From Xanthostigma xanthostigma (Eukaryota; Arthropoda; Insecta; Raphidioptera; Raphidiidae), in contig OY754470.1 of the NCBI GenBank assembly GCA_963575645.1, positions 32,780,501-32,844,500 of the forward strand: DNA of 64,000 nt, in the 5' to 3' direction. The notes below the pieces were generated by a model that did no database searches, was not told where the DNA came from, and worked only from the letters and a program-made list of their open reading frames with translations. Below, one piece after another: positions 11,915 through 24,060 of this stretch. Both the position numbers and the translations under genes were made by a program. The number at the start of each line of letters is the position of its first letter. Positions within the stretch are counted from its first letter, which is position 1.

Positions 11915-13914
11915 TGTAAAAACTGCTTGTCAGCGTTAAAATAATGGTTAATATGCAGTTTGCGATTTCTTATGAGAGAATGATCTAAACCTGAATGTTA
12001 TAGTGTAAATAGACTTACCTTCATGAAATAAAGCAATTTTGCCTATAAGGACTTATTTGCCTCTTATTGTCATAAAGTATGTAAAAACTGCTTGTATGCG
12101 TTAAAATAATGTATAATATGCAGTTTGCATTTTCTTCTGAGAGAATGATCCAAACCTGAATGTTATAGTGAAAATAGATTTACCTTTGTAAAATAAAGCA
12201 ATTTTGCCTATAAGGACTCATTTGCACGCAATTGTCGTGAAGCATGTAAAAACTGCTTGTCTGCGTTAAAATAATGGTTAATATGCAGTTTGCATTTTCT
12301 TATGAGAGAATGATCCAAACCTAAATGTTATAGTATAAATAGACTTACCCTCATGAAATAAAGCAATTTTGCCTATAAAGACTCATCTGCACCTAATTGT
12401 CATAAAGCATTTAAAAACTGCTTGTATGCGTTAAAATGATAGTAAATGTATGCAGTTTGCATTTTCTTATGAGAGAATGACCCAAACCTGAATGTTATAG
12501 TGTAAATAGACTTACCCTCATGAAATAATGCAATTTTGCCTATAAGGACTCATTTGCACCTAATTGTCATAAAGCTTGTAAAAACTGCTTGTAGGCGTTA
12601 AAATAATAGTTAATATGCAGTTTGCATTTTCTTATGAGAGAATGATCTAAACCTGAATGTTATAGTTTAAGTAAACTTACCTTTGTAAAATAAAGCAATT
12701 TTGCCTATATAGACTAATTTGCCCCTAATTGTCGTAAAGCATGTAAAAACTGCTTGTATGCGTTAAAATAATGGTTAATATGCAGTTTGCATTTTCTTAT
12801 GAGAGAATGATCCAAACTTGAATGTTATAGTGTAAATAGACTTACCTTTGTAAAATAAAGCGATTTTGCCTATAAGGACTCATTTGCACGCAATTGTCGT
12901 AAAGCATGTAAAAACTGCTTGTCTGCGTTTAAATAATGGTTAATATGCAGTTTGCATTTTCTTATGAGAGAATGATCCAAACCTGAATGTTATACCTTTG
13001 TAAAATAAAGCAATTTTGCCTATAAGGACTCATTTGCACGCAATTGTCGTGAAGCATGTAAAAACTGCTTTTCTGCGTGAAAATGATAGTAAATATGAAG
13101 TTTGCATTTTTTTATGAGAGAATGATCCAAACCTAAATGCTATAGTGTAAATAGACTTACCTTTGTAAAATAAAGCAATTTTGCCTATAAAGACTCATTT
13201 GCACGCAATTGTCGTGAAGCATGTAAAAACTGCTTGTCTGCGTTAAAATAATGGTTAATATGCAGTTTGCATTTTCTTATGAGAGAATGATCCAAACCTG
13301 AATGTTATAGTGTAAATAGACTTACCTTCATGAAATAAAGCAATTTTGCCTATAAGGACTTATTTGCCTCTAATTGTCATAAAGCATGTAAAAACTGCTT
13401 GTCAGCGTTAAAATAATGGTTAATATTCAGTTTGCATTTTCTTATGAGAGAATGATCCATACCTGAATGGTATAGTGTAAATAGACTTACCCTCATGAAA
13501 TAAAGCAATTTTGCCTATAAAGACTCATTTGCACCTAATTGTCATAAAGCATGTAAAAAACTGCTTGTATGCGATAAATGATAGTAATTATGCAGTTTGC
13601 ATTTTCTTATGAGAGAATGATTAAAACCTGAATGTTATAGTGTAAATAGACTTACCCTCATGAAATAAAGCAATTTTGCTTATATAGACTCATTTGCACC
13701 TAATTGTCATAAAGCTTGTAAAAACTGCTTGTATGCGTTAAAATAATAGTTGATATGCAGTTTGCATTTTCTTATTAGAGAATGATCTAAACCTGAATGT
13801 TATAGTTTAAGTAAACTTACCTTTGTAAAATAAAGCAATTTTGCCTATAAGGACTCATTTGCCCCTAATTGTCATAAAGCATGTAAAAACTGCTTGTATG
13901 CGTTAAAATAATGA
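11915..13914. repeat. Mixed monomers
   Basis: About 12 monomers of common subfamilies with no long internal duplication that I could see. A two-base insertion (AAATGTATGCAG) occurs near 12,450 and a 15-bp deletion near 12,994. Units with TAGTTTAAGTAAACTTACC recur near 12.66 and 13.80 kb. No gene or foreign insert was found. Confidence 0.78.
12981..13010. repeat. Monomer with a 15-bp deletion over the donor-like word
   Basis: The usual run from TGTTATAG through TAAATAGACTTACCTTTG is shortened here to TGTTATACCTTTG, a loss of 15 bp. The flanks are otherwise normal. It removes the AGGTAAGT word on the - strand. It is the only deletion of this kind I saw in the window. Confidence 0.8.
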
Positions 13915-14290
13915 TTAATATACCGTTTGCATTTTCCTATGAGAGAATGATCCAACCCTGAATATTATAGTGAAAGTAGACTTACCTTTGTGAAATAAAG
14001 CAATTCTGCCTATTAGGACACATTTGCACCTAATTGTCATAAAGCATGTAAATACTGCTTGTCTGCGTGAAAATAATAGGAAATTATCAGTTTGCATTAT
14101 CTTTTGAGAGAATGATCCAAACTTGAATGTTATAGTGTAAGTAGACTTACCTTCATGAAATAAAGCAATTTTGCCTATAAGGACTCATTTGCACCTAATT
14201 GTCATAAAGCATGTAAATACTGCTTGTCTGAGTGAAAATAATAGGAAATGATCAGTTTGCATTATCTTTTGAGAAAATGATCCAAACCTG
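13915..14290. repeat. Block X partial third copy
   Basis: Two monomers here match 1,569-1,944 at an offset of 12,346 bp. They share CCAACCCTGAATATTATAG, the ATTAGGACAC word (1,666 and 14,012), GTAAATACTGC, GGAAATTATCAG and TTGCATTATCTTTTGAG. The rest of block X is not present on either side, so this is a fragment moved or left behind by recombination. Confidence 0.82.
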
Positions 14291-15984
14291 AATGTTATAG
14301 TGTAAATAGACTTACCTTCATGAAATAAAGCAATTTTGCCTATAAGGACTCATTTGCCACTAATTGTCATAAAGCATGTAAAAACTGCTTGTCAGCGTTA
14401 AAATAATGGTTAATATGCAGTTTGCATTTTCTTATGAGAGAATGATCCAAACCTGAATGTTATAGTGTAAATAGACTTACCTTCATGAAATAAATCAATT
14501 TTGCCTATAAGTACTCATTTGCCCCTAATTGTCATAAAGCATGTAAAAACTGCTTGTATGCGTTAAAATAATGTATAATATGCAGTTTGCATTTTCTTAT
14601 GAGAGAATGATCCAAACCTAAATGTTATAGTGAAAATAGACTAACCTTTGTAAAATAAAGCAATTTTTCCTATAAGGACTCATTTGCACGCAATTGTCGT
14701 GAAGCATGTAAAAACTGCTTGTATGCGTTAAAATGATAGTAAATATGCAGTTTGCATTTTCTTATGAGAGAATGATCCAAACCTTAATGTTATAGTGTAA
14801 ATAGACCTACCCTCATGAAATAAAGCAATTTTGCCTAAAAGGACTCTTTTGCACCTAATTGTCATAAAGCTTGTAAAAACTGCTTGTATGCGTTAAAATA
14901 ATAGTTATTATGCAGTTTGCATTTTAGTATGAGAGTATGATCTAAACCTGAATGTTATAGTTTAAGTAAACTTACATTTGTAAAATAAAGCAATTTTGCC
15001 TATATAGACTCATTCGCCCCTAATTGTCATAAAGCATGTAAAAACTGCTTGTATGCGTTAAAATAATGTTTAATATGCAGTTTGCATTTTCTTATGAGAG
15101 AATGATCCAAACCTGAATGTTATAGTGTAAATAGACTAACCTTTGTAAAATAAAGCAATTTTGCCTATAAGGACTCATTTGCACGCAATTGTCGTGTAGC
15201 ATATAAAAACTGCTTGTCTGCGTGAAAATGATAGTAAATATGCAGTTTGCATTTTCTTATGAGAGAATAATCCAAACCTGAATGTTATAGTGTAAATAGA
15301 CTTACCCTCATGAAATAAAGCACTTTTGCCTATAAGGACTCATTTGCACCTAATTGTCGTAAAGCATGTAAAAACTGCTTGTCAGCGTTAAAATAATGGT
15401 TAATATGCAGTTTGCATTTTCTTATGAGAGAATGATCCAAACCTGAATGTTATAGTGTAAATAGACTTACCTTAATGAAATAAAGCAATTTTGCCTATAA
15501 GGACTCATTTGCCCCTAATTGTCATAAAGCATGTAAAAACTGCTTGTATGCGTTAAAATAATGGTAAATATGCAGTTTGCATTTTCTTATGAGAGAATGA
15601 TCCAAACCTGAATGTTATAGTGAAAATAGACTTACCTTTGTAAAATAACGCAATTTTGCCTATAAGGACTCATTTGCACGCAATTGTCGTGAAGCATGTA
15701 AAAACTGCTTGTCTGCAATAAAATAATGGTTAATATGCAGTTTGCATTTTCTTATGAGAGAATGATCCAAACCTGAATGTTATAGTGTAAATGGACTAAC
15801 CTTCATGAAATAAAGCAATTTTGCCTATAAGGACTCATTTGCCCTTAATTGTCATAAAGCATGTAAAAACTGCTTGTATGCGTTAAAATAATGGTTAATA
15901 TGCAGATTGCATTTTCTTATGAGAGAATGATCCAAACCTGAATGTTATAGTGTAAATAGACTTACTCTCATGAAATAAAGCAAT
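14291..15984. repeat. Mixed monomers and transition to AACGC-bearing units
   Basis: About 10 monomers. The first unit I found with AAAATAACGC in place of AAAATAAAGC is at about 15,648. From here to the right end that variant occurs every few monomers, mostly in units with CACGCAATTGTCGTGAAG. A unit with TCTGCAATAAAATAATGG appears near 15.71 kb and recurs in the right-hand cassettes. No non-satellite sequence was found. Confidence 0.8.
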
Positions 15985-16560
15985 TTTGCCTATAAGGACA
16001 CATTTGCACCTAATTGTCATAAAGCATGTAAAAACTGCTTGTATGCGTTGAAATAATGGTTAATATGCAGTTTGCATTTTCTTAGGAGAGAATGATTTAA
16101 ACCTGAATGTCATAGTGTAAATAGACTTACCCTCATGAAATAAAGCAATTTTGCTTATAAGGACTCATTTGCACCTAATTGTCGTAAAGCATGAAAAAAC
16201 TGCTTGTCTGCGTTTAAATAATGGTTAATATGCAGTTTGCATTTTCTTATGAGAGAATGATCCAAACCTGAATGTTATAGTATAAATAGACTTACCTTCA
16301 TGAAATAAAGCAATTTTGCCTATAAGGACTCATTTGCCCCTAATTGTCATAAAGCATGTAAAAACTGCTTGTATGCGTTAAAATAATGGTTAATATGCAG
16401 TTTGCATTTTCTTATGAGAGAATGATCCAAACCTGAATGTTAGAGTGTAAATAGACTTACCTTTGTAAAATAAAGCGATTTTGCCTATGACGACTCATTT
16501 GCACGCAATTGTCGTGAAGCATGTAAAAACTGCTAGTCTGCGTAAAAATGATAGTAAATA
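15985..16560. repeat. Cassette Q, leftmost copy
   Basis: An ordered set of rare markers: GGACACATTTG, GCGTTGAAATAATGG, CTTAGGAGAG (16,081), ATGATTTAAACC, ATGTCATAG, GCATGAAAAAACTGC, TAGAGTG (16,441), CTATGACGACTC and CTGCTAGTCTGCG. CTTAGGAGAG and TAGAGTG are 360 bp apart. The same order and the same 360-bp distance recur eight more times to the right, starting 11,059 bp away. This copy is well separated from the others. Confidence 0.85.
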
Positions 16561-17839
16561 TGCAGTTTGCATTTTCTTATGAGAGAATGATCCAAACCTT
16601 AATGTTATAGTGTAAATAGACTTACCTTTGTAAAATAAAGCAATTTTGCTTATAAGGACTCATTTGCACGCAATTGTCGTGAAGCATAAAAAACTGCTTG
16701 TCTGCGTTAAAATAATGGTTAATATGCAGTTTGCATTTTCTTATGAGAGAGAGATCCAAACCTGAATGTTATAGTGTAAATAGACTTACCCTCATGAAAT
16801 AAAGCAATTTTGCCTATAAAGACTCATTTGCACCTAATTGTCATAAAGCATGTAAAAACTGCTTGTATGCGTTAAAATGATAGTAAATATGCAGTTTGCA
16901 TTTTCTTATGAGAGAATGATCCAAACCTGAATGTTATAGTGAAAATAGACTAACCTTTGTAAAATAACGCAATTTTGCCAATAAGGACTCATTTGCACGC
17001 AATTGTCGTGAAGCTTGTAAAAACTGCTTGTCTGCGTGAAAATGATAGTAAATATGCAGTTTGCATTTTCTTATGAGAGAATGATCCAAACCTGAACGTT
17101 ATAGTGTAAATAGACTTACCCTCATGAAATAAAGCAATTTTGCTTATAAAGATTCATTTGCACCTAATTGTCGTAAAGCATGTGAAAACTGCTTGTCTGC
17201 GTTTAAATAATGGTTAATATGCAGTTTGCATTTTCTTATGAGAGAATGATCCAAACCTGAGTGTTATAGTGTAAATAGACTTACCTTTGTAAAATAAAGC
17301 AATTTTGCCTATAAGGACTCATTTGCACGCAATTGTCGTGAACAATGTAAAAACTGCTTGTCTGCGTTAAAATAATGGTTAATATGCAGTTTGCATTTTC
17401 TTATGAGGGAATGATCCAAAACTGAATGTTATAGTGTAAATAGACTTATCTTCATGAAATAAATCAATTTTGCCTATAAGGACTCATTTGCCCCTTATTG
17501 TCATAAAGCATGTAAAAACAGCTTGTATGCGTTAATATAATGGTTAATATGCAGTTTGCATTTTCTTATGAGACAATGATCCAAACCTGAATGTTATAGT
17601 GAAAATAGACTAACCTTTGTAAAATAACGCAATTTTGCCTATAAGGACTCATTTGCACGCAATTGTCGTGAAGCATGTAAAAACTGCTTGTCTGCGTGAA
17701 AATGATAGTAAATATGCAGTTTGCATTTTCTTATGAGAGAATGATCCAAACCTGAACGTTATAGTGTAAATAGACTTACCCTTATGAAATAAAGCAATTT
17801 TGCCTATAAATATTCATTTGCACCTAATTGTCGTAAAGC
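16561..17839. repeat. 12-monomer higher-order repeat copy (period 1,980 bp)
   Basis: The segment matches 18,541-19,820 at an offset of 1,979-1,980 bp. Markers are GAGAGAGATCC (16,741 and 18,721) and GTGAACAATG (17,341 and 19,321). Near 17,840 the sequence passes straight from the unit with TATAAATATTC to the unit with TCAGCGTTAAAAAAATGG, skipping the intervening monomer that the 13-monomer version carries. The 12-monomer form is therefore explained by an exact one-monomer deletion, or the 13-monomer form by a one-monomer gain. Confidence 0.86.
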
Positions 17840-19984
17840 ATGTAAAAACTGCTTGTCAGCGTTAAAAAAATGGTTAATATGCAGTTTGCATTTTCTTATG
17901 AGAGAATGATCCAAATCTGAATGTTATAGTGTAAATAGACTTACCTTAATGAAATAAAGCAATTTTGCTTATAAGGACTCATTTGCCCCTAATTGTCATA
18001 AAGCATGTAAAAACTGCTTGTATGCGTTAAAATAATGGTAAATATGCAGTTTGCATTTTCTTATGAGAGAATGATCCAAACCTGAATGTTATTGTGTAAA
18101 TAGACTTACCTTTGTAAAATAACGCAATTTTGCCTATAAGGACTCATTCGCACGCAATTGTCGTGAAGCATGTAAAAACTGCTTGTCTGCGTTAAAATAA
18201 TGGTTAATATGCAGTTTGCATTTTCTTATGAGAGAATTATCCAAACCTGAATGTTATAGTGTAAATAGACATACCCTCATGAAATAATGCACTTTTGCCT
18301 ATAAGGCCTCATTTGCACCTAATTGTCGTAAAGCATGTAAAAACTGCTTGTCAGCGTTAAAAAAATGGTTAATATGCAGTTTGCATTTTCTTATGAGAGA
18401 ATGATCCAAACCTGAATGTTATAGTGTAAATAGACTTACTTTAATGAAATAAAGCAATTTTGCTTATAAGGACTCATTTGCCCCTAATTGTCATAAAGCA
18501 TGTAAAAACTGCTTGTATGCGTTAAAATAATGGTAAATATGCAGTTTGCATTTTCTTATGAGAGAATGATCCAAACCTTAATGTTATAGTGTAAATAGAC
18601 TTACCTTTGTAAAATAAAGCAATTTTGCTTATAAGGACTCATTTGCACGCAATTGTCGTGAAGCATATAAAAACTGCTTGTCTGCGTTAAAATAATGGTT
18701 AATATGCAGTTTGCATTTTCTTATGAGAGAGAGATCCAAACCTGAATGTTATAGTGTAAATAGACTTACCCACATGAAATAAAGCAATTTTGCCTATAAA
18801 GACTCATTTGCACCTAATTGTCATAAAGCATGTAAAAACTGCTTGTATGCGTTTAAATGATAGTAAATATGCAGTTTGCATTTTCTTATGAGAGAATGAT
18901 CCAAACCTGAATGTTATAGTGAAAATAGACTAACCTTTGTAAAATAACGCAATTTTGCCAATAAGGACTCATTTGCACGCAATTGTCGTGAAGCATGTAA
19001 AAACTGCTTGTCTGCGTGAAAATGATAGTAAATATGCAGTTTGCATTTTCTTATGAGAGAATGATCCAAACCTGAACGTTATAGTGTAAATAGACTTACC
19101 CTCATGAAATAATGCAATTTTGCTTATAAAGATTCATTTGCACCTAATTGTCGTAAAGCATGTGAAAACTGCTTGTCTGCGTTTAAATAATGGTTAATAT
19201 GCAGTTTGCATTTTCTTATGAGAGAATGATCCAAACCTGAATGTTATAGTGTAAATAGACTTACCTTTGTAAAATAAAGCAATTTTGCCTATAAGGACTC
19301 ATTTGCACGCAATTGTCGTGAACAATGTAAAAACTGCTTGTCTGCGTTAAAATAATGGTTAATATGCAGTTTGCATTTTCTTATGAGGGAATGATCCAAA
19401 CCTGAATGTTATAGTGTAAATAGACTTATCTTCATGAAATAAATCAATTTTGCCTATAAGGACTCATTTGCTCCTTATTGTCATAAAGCATGTAAAAACA
19501 GCTTGTATGCGTTAAAATAATGGTTAATATGCAGTTTGCATTTTCTTATGAGAGAATGATCCAAACCTGAATGTTATAGTGAAAATAGACTAACCTTTGT
19601 AAAATAACGCAATTTTGCCTATAAGGACTCATTTGCACGCAATTGTCGTGAAGCATGTAAAAACTGCTTGTCTGCGTGAAAATGATAGTAAATATGCAGT
19701 TTGCATTTTCTTATGAGAGAATGATTCAAACCTGAACGTTATAGTGTAAATAGACTTACCCTTATGAAATAAAGCAATTTTGCCTATAAATATTCATTTG
19801 CACCTAATTGTCGTAAAGCATGTGAAAACTGCTTGTCTGCGTTTAAATAATGGTTAATATGCAGTTTGCATTTTCTTATGAGAGAATTATCCAAACCTGA
19901 ATGTTATAGTGTAAATAGACATACCCTCATGAAATAATGCACTTTTGCCTATAAGGCGTCATTTGCACCTAATTGTCGTAAAGC
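17840..19984. repeat. 13-monomer higher-order repeat, copy 1 (2,145 bp)
   Basis: Markers recur 2,145 bp downstream: AGAGAATTATCC at 18,231 and 20,376 (also 19,881 and 22,026), GAGAGAGATCC at 18,721 and 20,866, GTGAACAATG at 19,321 and 21,466. Only a handful of single-base differences were seen between copies, for example TTACTTTAATG against TTACCTTAATG near 18.44 kb and GCTCCTTATTG against GCCCCTTATTG near 19.47 kb. Such similarity contrasts with the several percent divergence that seems usual between neighbouring monomers. Confidence 0.88.
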
Positions 19985-22129
19985 ATGTAAAAACTGCTTG
20001 TCAGCGTTAAAAAAATGGTTAATATGCAGTTTGCATTTTCTTATGAGAGAATGATCCAAACCTGAATGTTATAGTGTAAATAGACTTACATTAATGAAAT
20101 AAAGCAATTTTGCTTATAAGGGCTCATTTGCCCCTAATTGTCATAAAGCATGTAAAAACTGCTTGTATGCGTTAAAATAATGGTAAATATGCAGTTTGCA
20201 TTTTCTTATGAGAGAATGATCCAAACCTGAATGTTATAGTGTAAATAGACTTACCTTTGTAAAATAACGCAATTTTGCCTATAAGGACTCATTCGCACGC
20301 AATTGTCGTGAAGCATGTAAAAACTGCTTGTCTGCGTTAAAATAATGGTTAATATGCAGTTTGCATTTTCTTATGAGAGAATTATCCAAACCTGAATGTT
20401 ATAGTGTAAATAGACATACCCTCATGAAATAATGCACTTTTGCCTATAAGGCCTCATTTGCACCTAATTGTCGTAAAGCATGTAAAAACTGCTTGTCAGC
20501 GTTAAAAAAATGGTTAATATGCAGTTTGCATTTTCTTATGAGAGAATGATCCAAACCTGAATGTTATAGTGTAAATAGACTTACCTTAATGAAATAAAGC
20601 AATTTTGCTTATAAGGACTCATTTGCCCCTAATTGTCATAAAGCATGTAAAAACTGCTTGTATGCGTTAAAATAATGGTAAATATGCAGTTTGCATTTTC
20701 TTATGAGAGAATGATCCAAACCTTAATGTTATAGTGTAAATAGACTTACCTTTGTAAAATAAAGCAATTTTGCTTATAAGGACTCATTTGCACGCAATTG
20801 TCGTGAAGCATATAAAAACTGCTTGTCTGCGTTAAAATAATGGTTAATATGCAGTTTGCATTTTCTTATGAGAGAGAGATCCAAACCTGAATGTTATAGT
20901 GTAAATAGACTTACCCACATGAAATAAAGCAATTTTGCCTATAAAGACTCATTTGCACCTAATTGTCATAAAGCATGTAAAAACTGCTTGTATGCGTTTA
21001 AATGATAGTAAATATGCAGTTTGCATTTTCTTATGAGAGAATGATCCAAACCTGAATGTTATAGTGAAAATAGACTAACCTTTGTAAAATAACGCAATTT
21101 TGCCAATAAGGACTCATTTGCACGCAATTGTCGTGAAGCATGTAAAAACTGCTTGTCTGCGTGAAAATGATAGTAAATATGCAGTTTGCATTTTCTTATG
21201 AGAGAATGATCCAAACCTGAACGTTATAGTGTAAATAGACTTACCCTCATGAAATAATGCAATTTTGCTTATAAAGATTCATTTGCACCTAATTGTCGTA
21301 AAGCATGTGAAAACTGCTTGTCTGCGTTTAAATAATGGTTAATATGCAGTTTGCATTTTCTTATGAGAGAATGATCCAAACCTGAATGTTATAGTGTAAA
21401 TAGACTTACCTTTGTAAAATAAAGCAATTTTGCCTATAAGGACTCATTTGCACGCAATTGTCGTGAACAATGTAAAAACTGCTTGTCTGCGTTAAAATAA
21501 TGGTTAATATGCAGTTTGCATTTTCTTATGAGGGAATGATCCAAACCTGAATGTTATAGTGTAAATAGACTTATCTTCATGAAATAAATCAATTTTGCCT
21601 ATAAGGACTCATTTGCCCCTTATTGTCATAAAGCATGTAAAAACAGCTTGTATGCGTTAAAATAATGGTTAATATGCAGTTTGCATTTTCTTATGAGAGA
21701 ATGATCCAAACCTGAATGTTATAGTGAAAATAGACTAACCTTTGTAAAATAACGCAATTTTGCCTATAAGGACTCATTTGCACGCAATTGTCGTGAAGCA
21801 TGTAAAAACTGCTTGTCTGCGTGAAAATGATAGTAAATATGCAGTTTGCATTTTCTTATGAGAGAATGATTCAAACCTGAACGTTATAGTGTAAATAGAC
21901 TTACCCTTATGAAATAAAGCAATTTTGCCTATAAATATTCATTTGCACCTAATTGTCGTAAAGCATGTGAAAACTGCTTGTCTGCGTTTAAATAATGGTT
22001 AATATGCAGTTTGCATTTTCTTATGAGAGAATTATCCAAACCTGAATGTTATAGTGTAAATAGACATACCCTCATGAAATAATGCACTTTTGCCTATAAG
22101 GCCTCATTTGCACCTAATTGTCGTAAAGC
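19985..22129. repeat. 13-monomer higher-order repeat, copy 2 (2,145 bp)
   Basis: Second full copy, collinear with 17,840-19,984 and with no net indel. Its internal order includes units with TAGACATACCCTC plus ATGCACTTTTGCC plus AAGGCCTC, AATAACGC, CATATAAAAAC, GAACGTTATAG and GTGAACAATG. The two AGAGAATTATCC units, 495 or 1,650 bp apart in alternation, fix the register. Confidence 0.88.
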
Positions 22130-22995
22130 ATGTAAAAACTGCTTGTCAGCGTTAAAAAAATGGTTAATATGCAGTTTGCATTTTCTTATGAGAGAATGAT
22201 CCAAACCTGAATGTTATAGTGTAAATAGACTTACCTTAATGAAATAAAGCAATTTTGCTTATAAGGACTCATTTGCCCCTAATTGTCATAAAGCATGTAA
22301 AAACTGCTTGTATGCGTTAAAATAATGGTAAATATGCAGTTTGCATTTTCTTATGAGAGAATGATCCAAACCTGAATGTTATAGTGTAAATAGACTTACC
22401 TTTGTAAAATAACGCAATTTTGCCTATAAGGACTCATTCGCACGCAATTGTCGTGAAGCATGTAAAAACTGCTTGTCTGCGTTAAAATAATGGTTAATAT
22501 GCAGTTTGCATTTTCTTATGAGAGAATGATCCAACCTGAATGTTATAGTGAAAGTAGACTTACCTTTGTGAAATAAAACAATTTTGCCTTTAAGGACTTA
22601 TTTGCACCTAATTGTCGTAAACCATGTAAAAACTGCTTGTCTGCGTTTAAATAATGGTTAATATGCAGTTTGCATTTTCTTATGAGGGAATGATCCAAAC
22701 CTGAATGTTATAGTGTAAATAGACTTATCTTCATGAAATAAATCAATTTTGCCTATAAGGACTCATTTGCCCCTTATTGTCATAAAGCATGTAAAAACAG
22801 CTTGTATGCGTTAAAATAATGGTCAATATGCAGTTTGCATTTTCTTATGAGAGAATGATCCAAACCTGAATGTTATAGTGTAAATAGACTTACTTTTGTA
22901 AAATAACGCAATTTTGCCTATAAGGACTCATTCGCACGCAATTGTCGTGAAGCTTGTAAAAACTGCTTGTCTGCGTTAAAATAATGGTTAATATG
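21140..22995. repeat. Long-range repeated block, left copy (partner 33,883 bp away)
   Basis: It matches about 55,023-56,878 at a constant offset of 33,883 bp. The offset was checked at GAACGTTATAG (21,219 and 55,102) and at CCAACCTG (22,531 and 56,414). It begins inside the 13-monomer repeat and runs through its right boundary, so both the end of the local amplification and the following CCAACCTG, GAGGGAATG, ACTTATCTTC and CCCCTTATTG units are reproduced at the distant site. Only point differences were noticed, for example GAATTATCC here against GAATGATCC there. Confidence 0.85.
22130..22525. repeat. 13-monomer higher-order repeat, truncated copy 3
   Basis: The first two to three monomers of the unit recur here, with TCAGCGTTAAAAAAATGG, CTTAATGAAATAAAG and the CATTCGCACGC unit. 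At about 22,525 the next monomer begins CCAACCTGAATG, the mark of a different cassette. This is the right boundary of the local amplification. Confidence 0.84.
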
Positions 22996-24060
22996 CAGTT
23001 TGCATTTTCTTATGAGAGAATAATCCAAACCTGAATGTTATAGTGTAAATGGACTAACCTTCATGAAATAAAGCAATTTTGCCTATAAGGACCCATTTGC
23101 CCCTAATTGTCATAAAGCATGTAAAAACTGCTTGTATGCGTTAAAATAATGGTTAATATGCAGTTTGCATTTTCTTATGAGAAAATGATCCAAACCTGAA
23201 TGTTATAGTGAAAATAGACTAACCTTTGTAAAATAACGCAATTTTGCCTATAAGGACTCATTTGCACGCAATTGTCGTGAAGCATGTAAAAACTGCTTGT
23301 CTGCGTGAAAATGATAGTAAATATGCAGTTTGCATTTTCTTATGAGAGAATGATCCAAACCTGAACGTTATAGTGTAAATAGACTTACCCTCATGAAATA
23401 AAGCAATTTTGCCTATAAAGATTCATTTGCACCTAATTGTCGTAAAGCATGTGAAAACTGCTTGTCTGCGTTTAAATAATGGTTAATATGCAGTTTGCAT
23501 TTTCTTATGAGAGAATGATCCAAACCTGAATGTTATAGTGTAAATAGACTTACCTTTGTAAAATAAAGCAATTTTGCCTATAAGGACTCATTTGCACGCA
23601 ATTGTGAACAATGTAAAAACTGCTTGTCTGCGTTAAAATAATGGTTAATATGTAGTTTGCATTTTCTTATGAGGGAATGATCCAAACCTGAATGTTATAG
23701 TGTAAATAGACTTATCTTCATGAAATAAATCAATTTTGCCTATAAGGACTCATTTGCCCCTTATTGTCATAAAGCATGTAAAAACAGCTTGGATGCGTTA
23801 AAATAATGGTTAATATGCAGTTTGCATTTTCTTATGAGAGAATGATCCAAACCTGAATGTTATAGTGAAAATAGACTAACCTTTGTAAAATAACGCAATT
23901 TTGCCTATAAGGACTCATTTGCACGCAATTGTCGTGAAGCATATAAAAACTGCTTGTCTGCGTTAAAATAATGGTTAATATGCAGTTTGCATTTTCTTAT
24001 GAGAGAATGATCCAAACCTGAATGTTATAGTGTAAATAGACTTACCTTTGTAAAATAAAG
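22996..24060. repeat. AACGC-rich cassette between named blocks
   Basis: About six to seven monomers with AATAACGC, GAACGTTATAG, AAAGATTC, GAGGGAATG and CAGCTTGGATGCG markers. A three-base loss gives CAATTGTGAACAATG near 23,603 in place of TTGTCGTGAACAATG, and the same shortened form recurs near 25,426 and 31,869. The segment resembles 25.0-25.8 kb, so it is an extra pass through the same monomer order. Confidence 0.8.

Noticed and set aside
17840..22525. Near-identical 13-monomer copies as an assembly duplication
   Set aside because: Not adopted as the main reading because the copies differ by single bases and the preceding copy differs by one whole monomer, as in real satellites. It cannot be excluded without reads.
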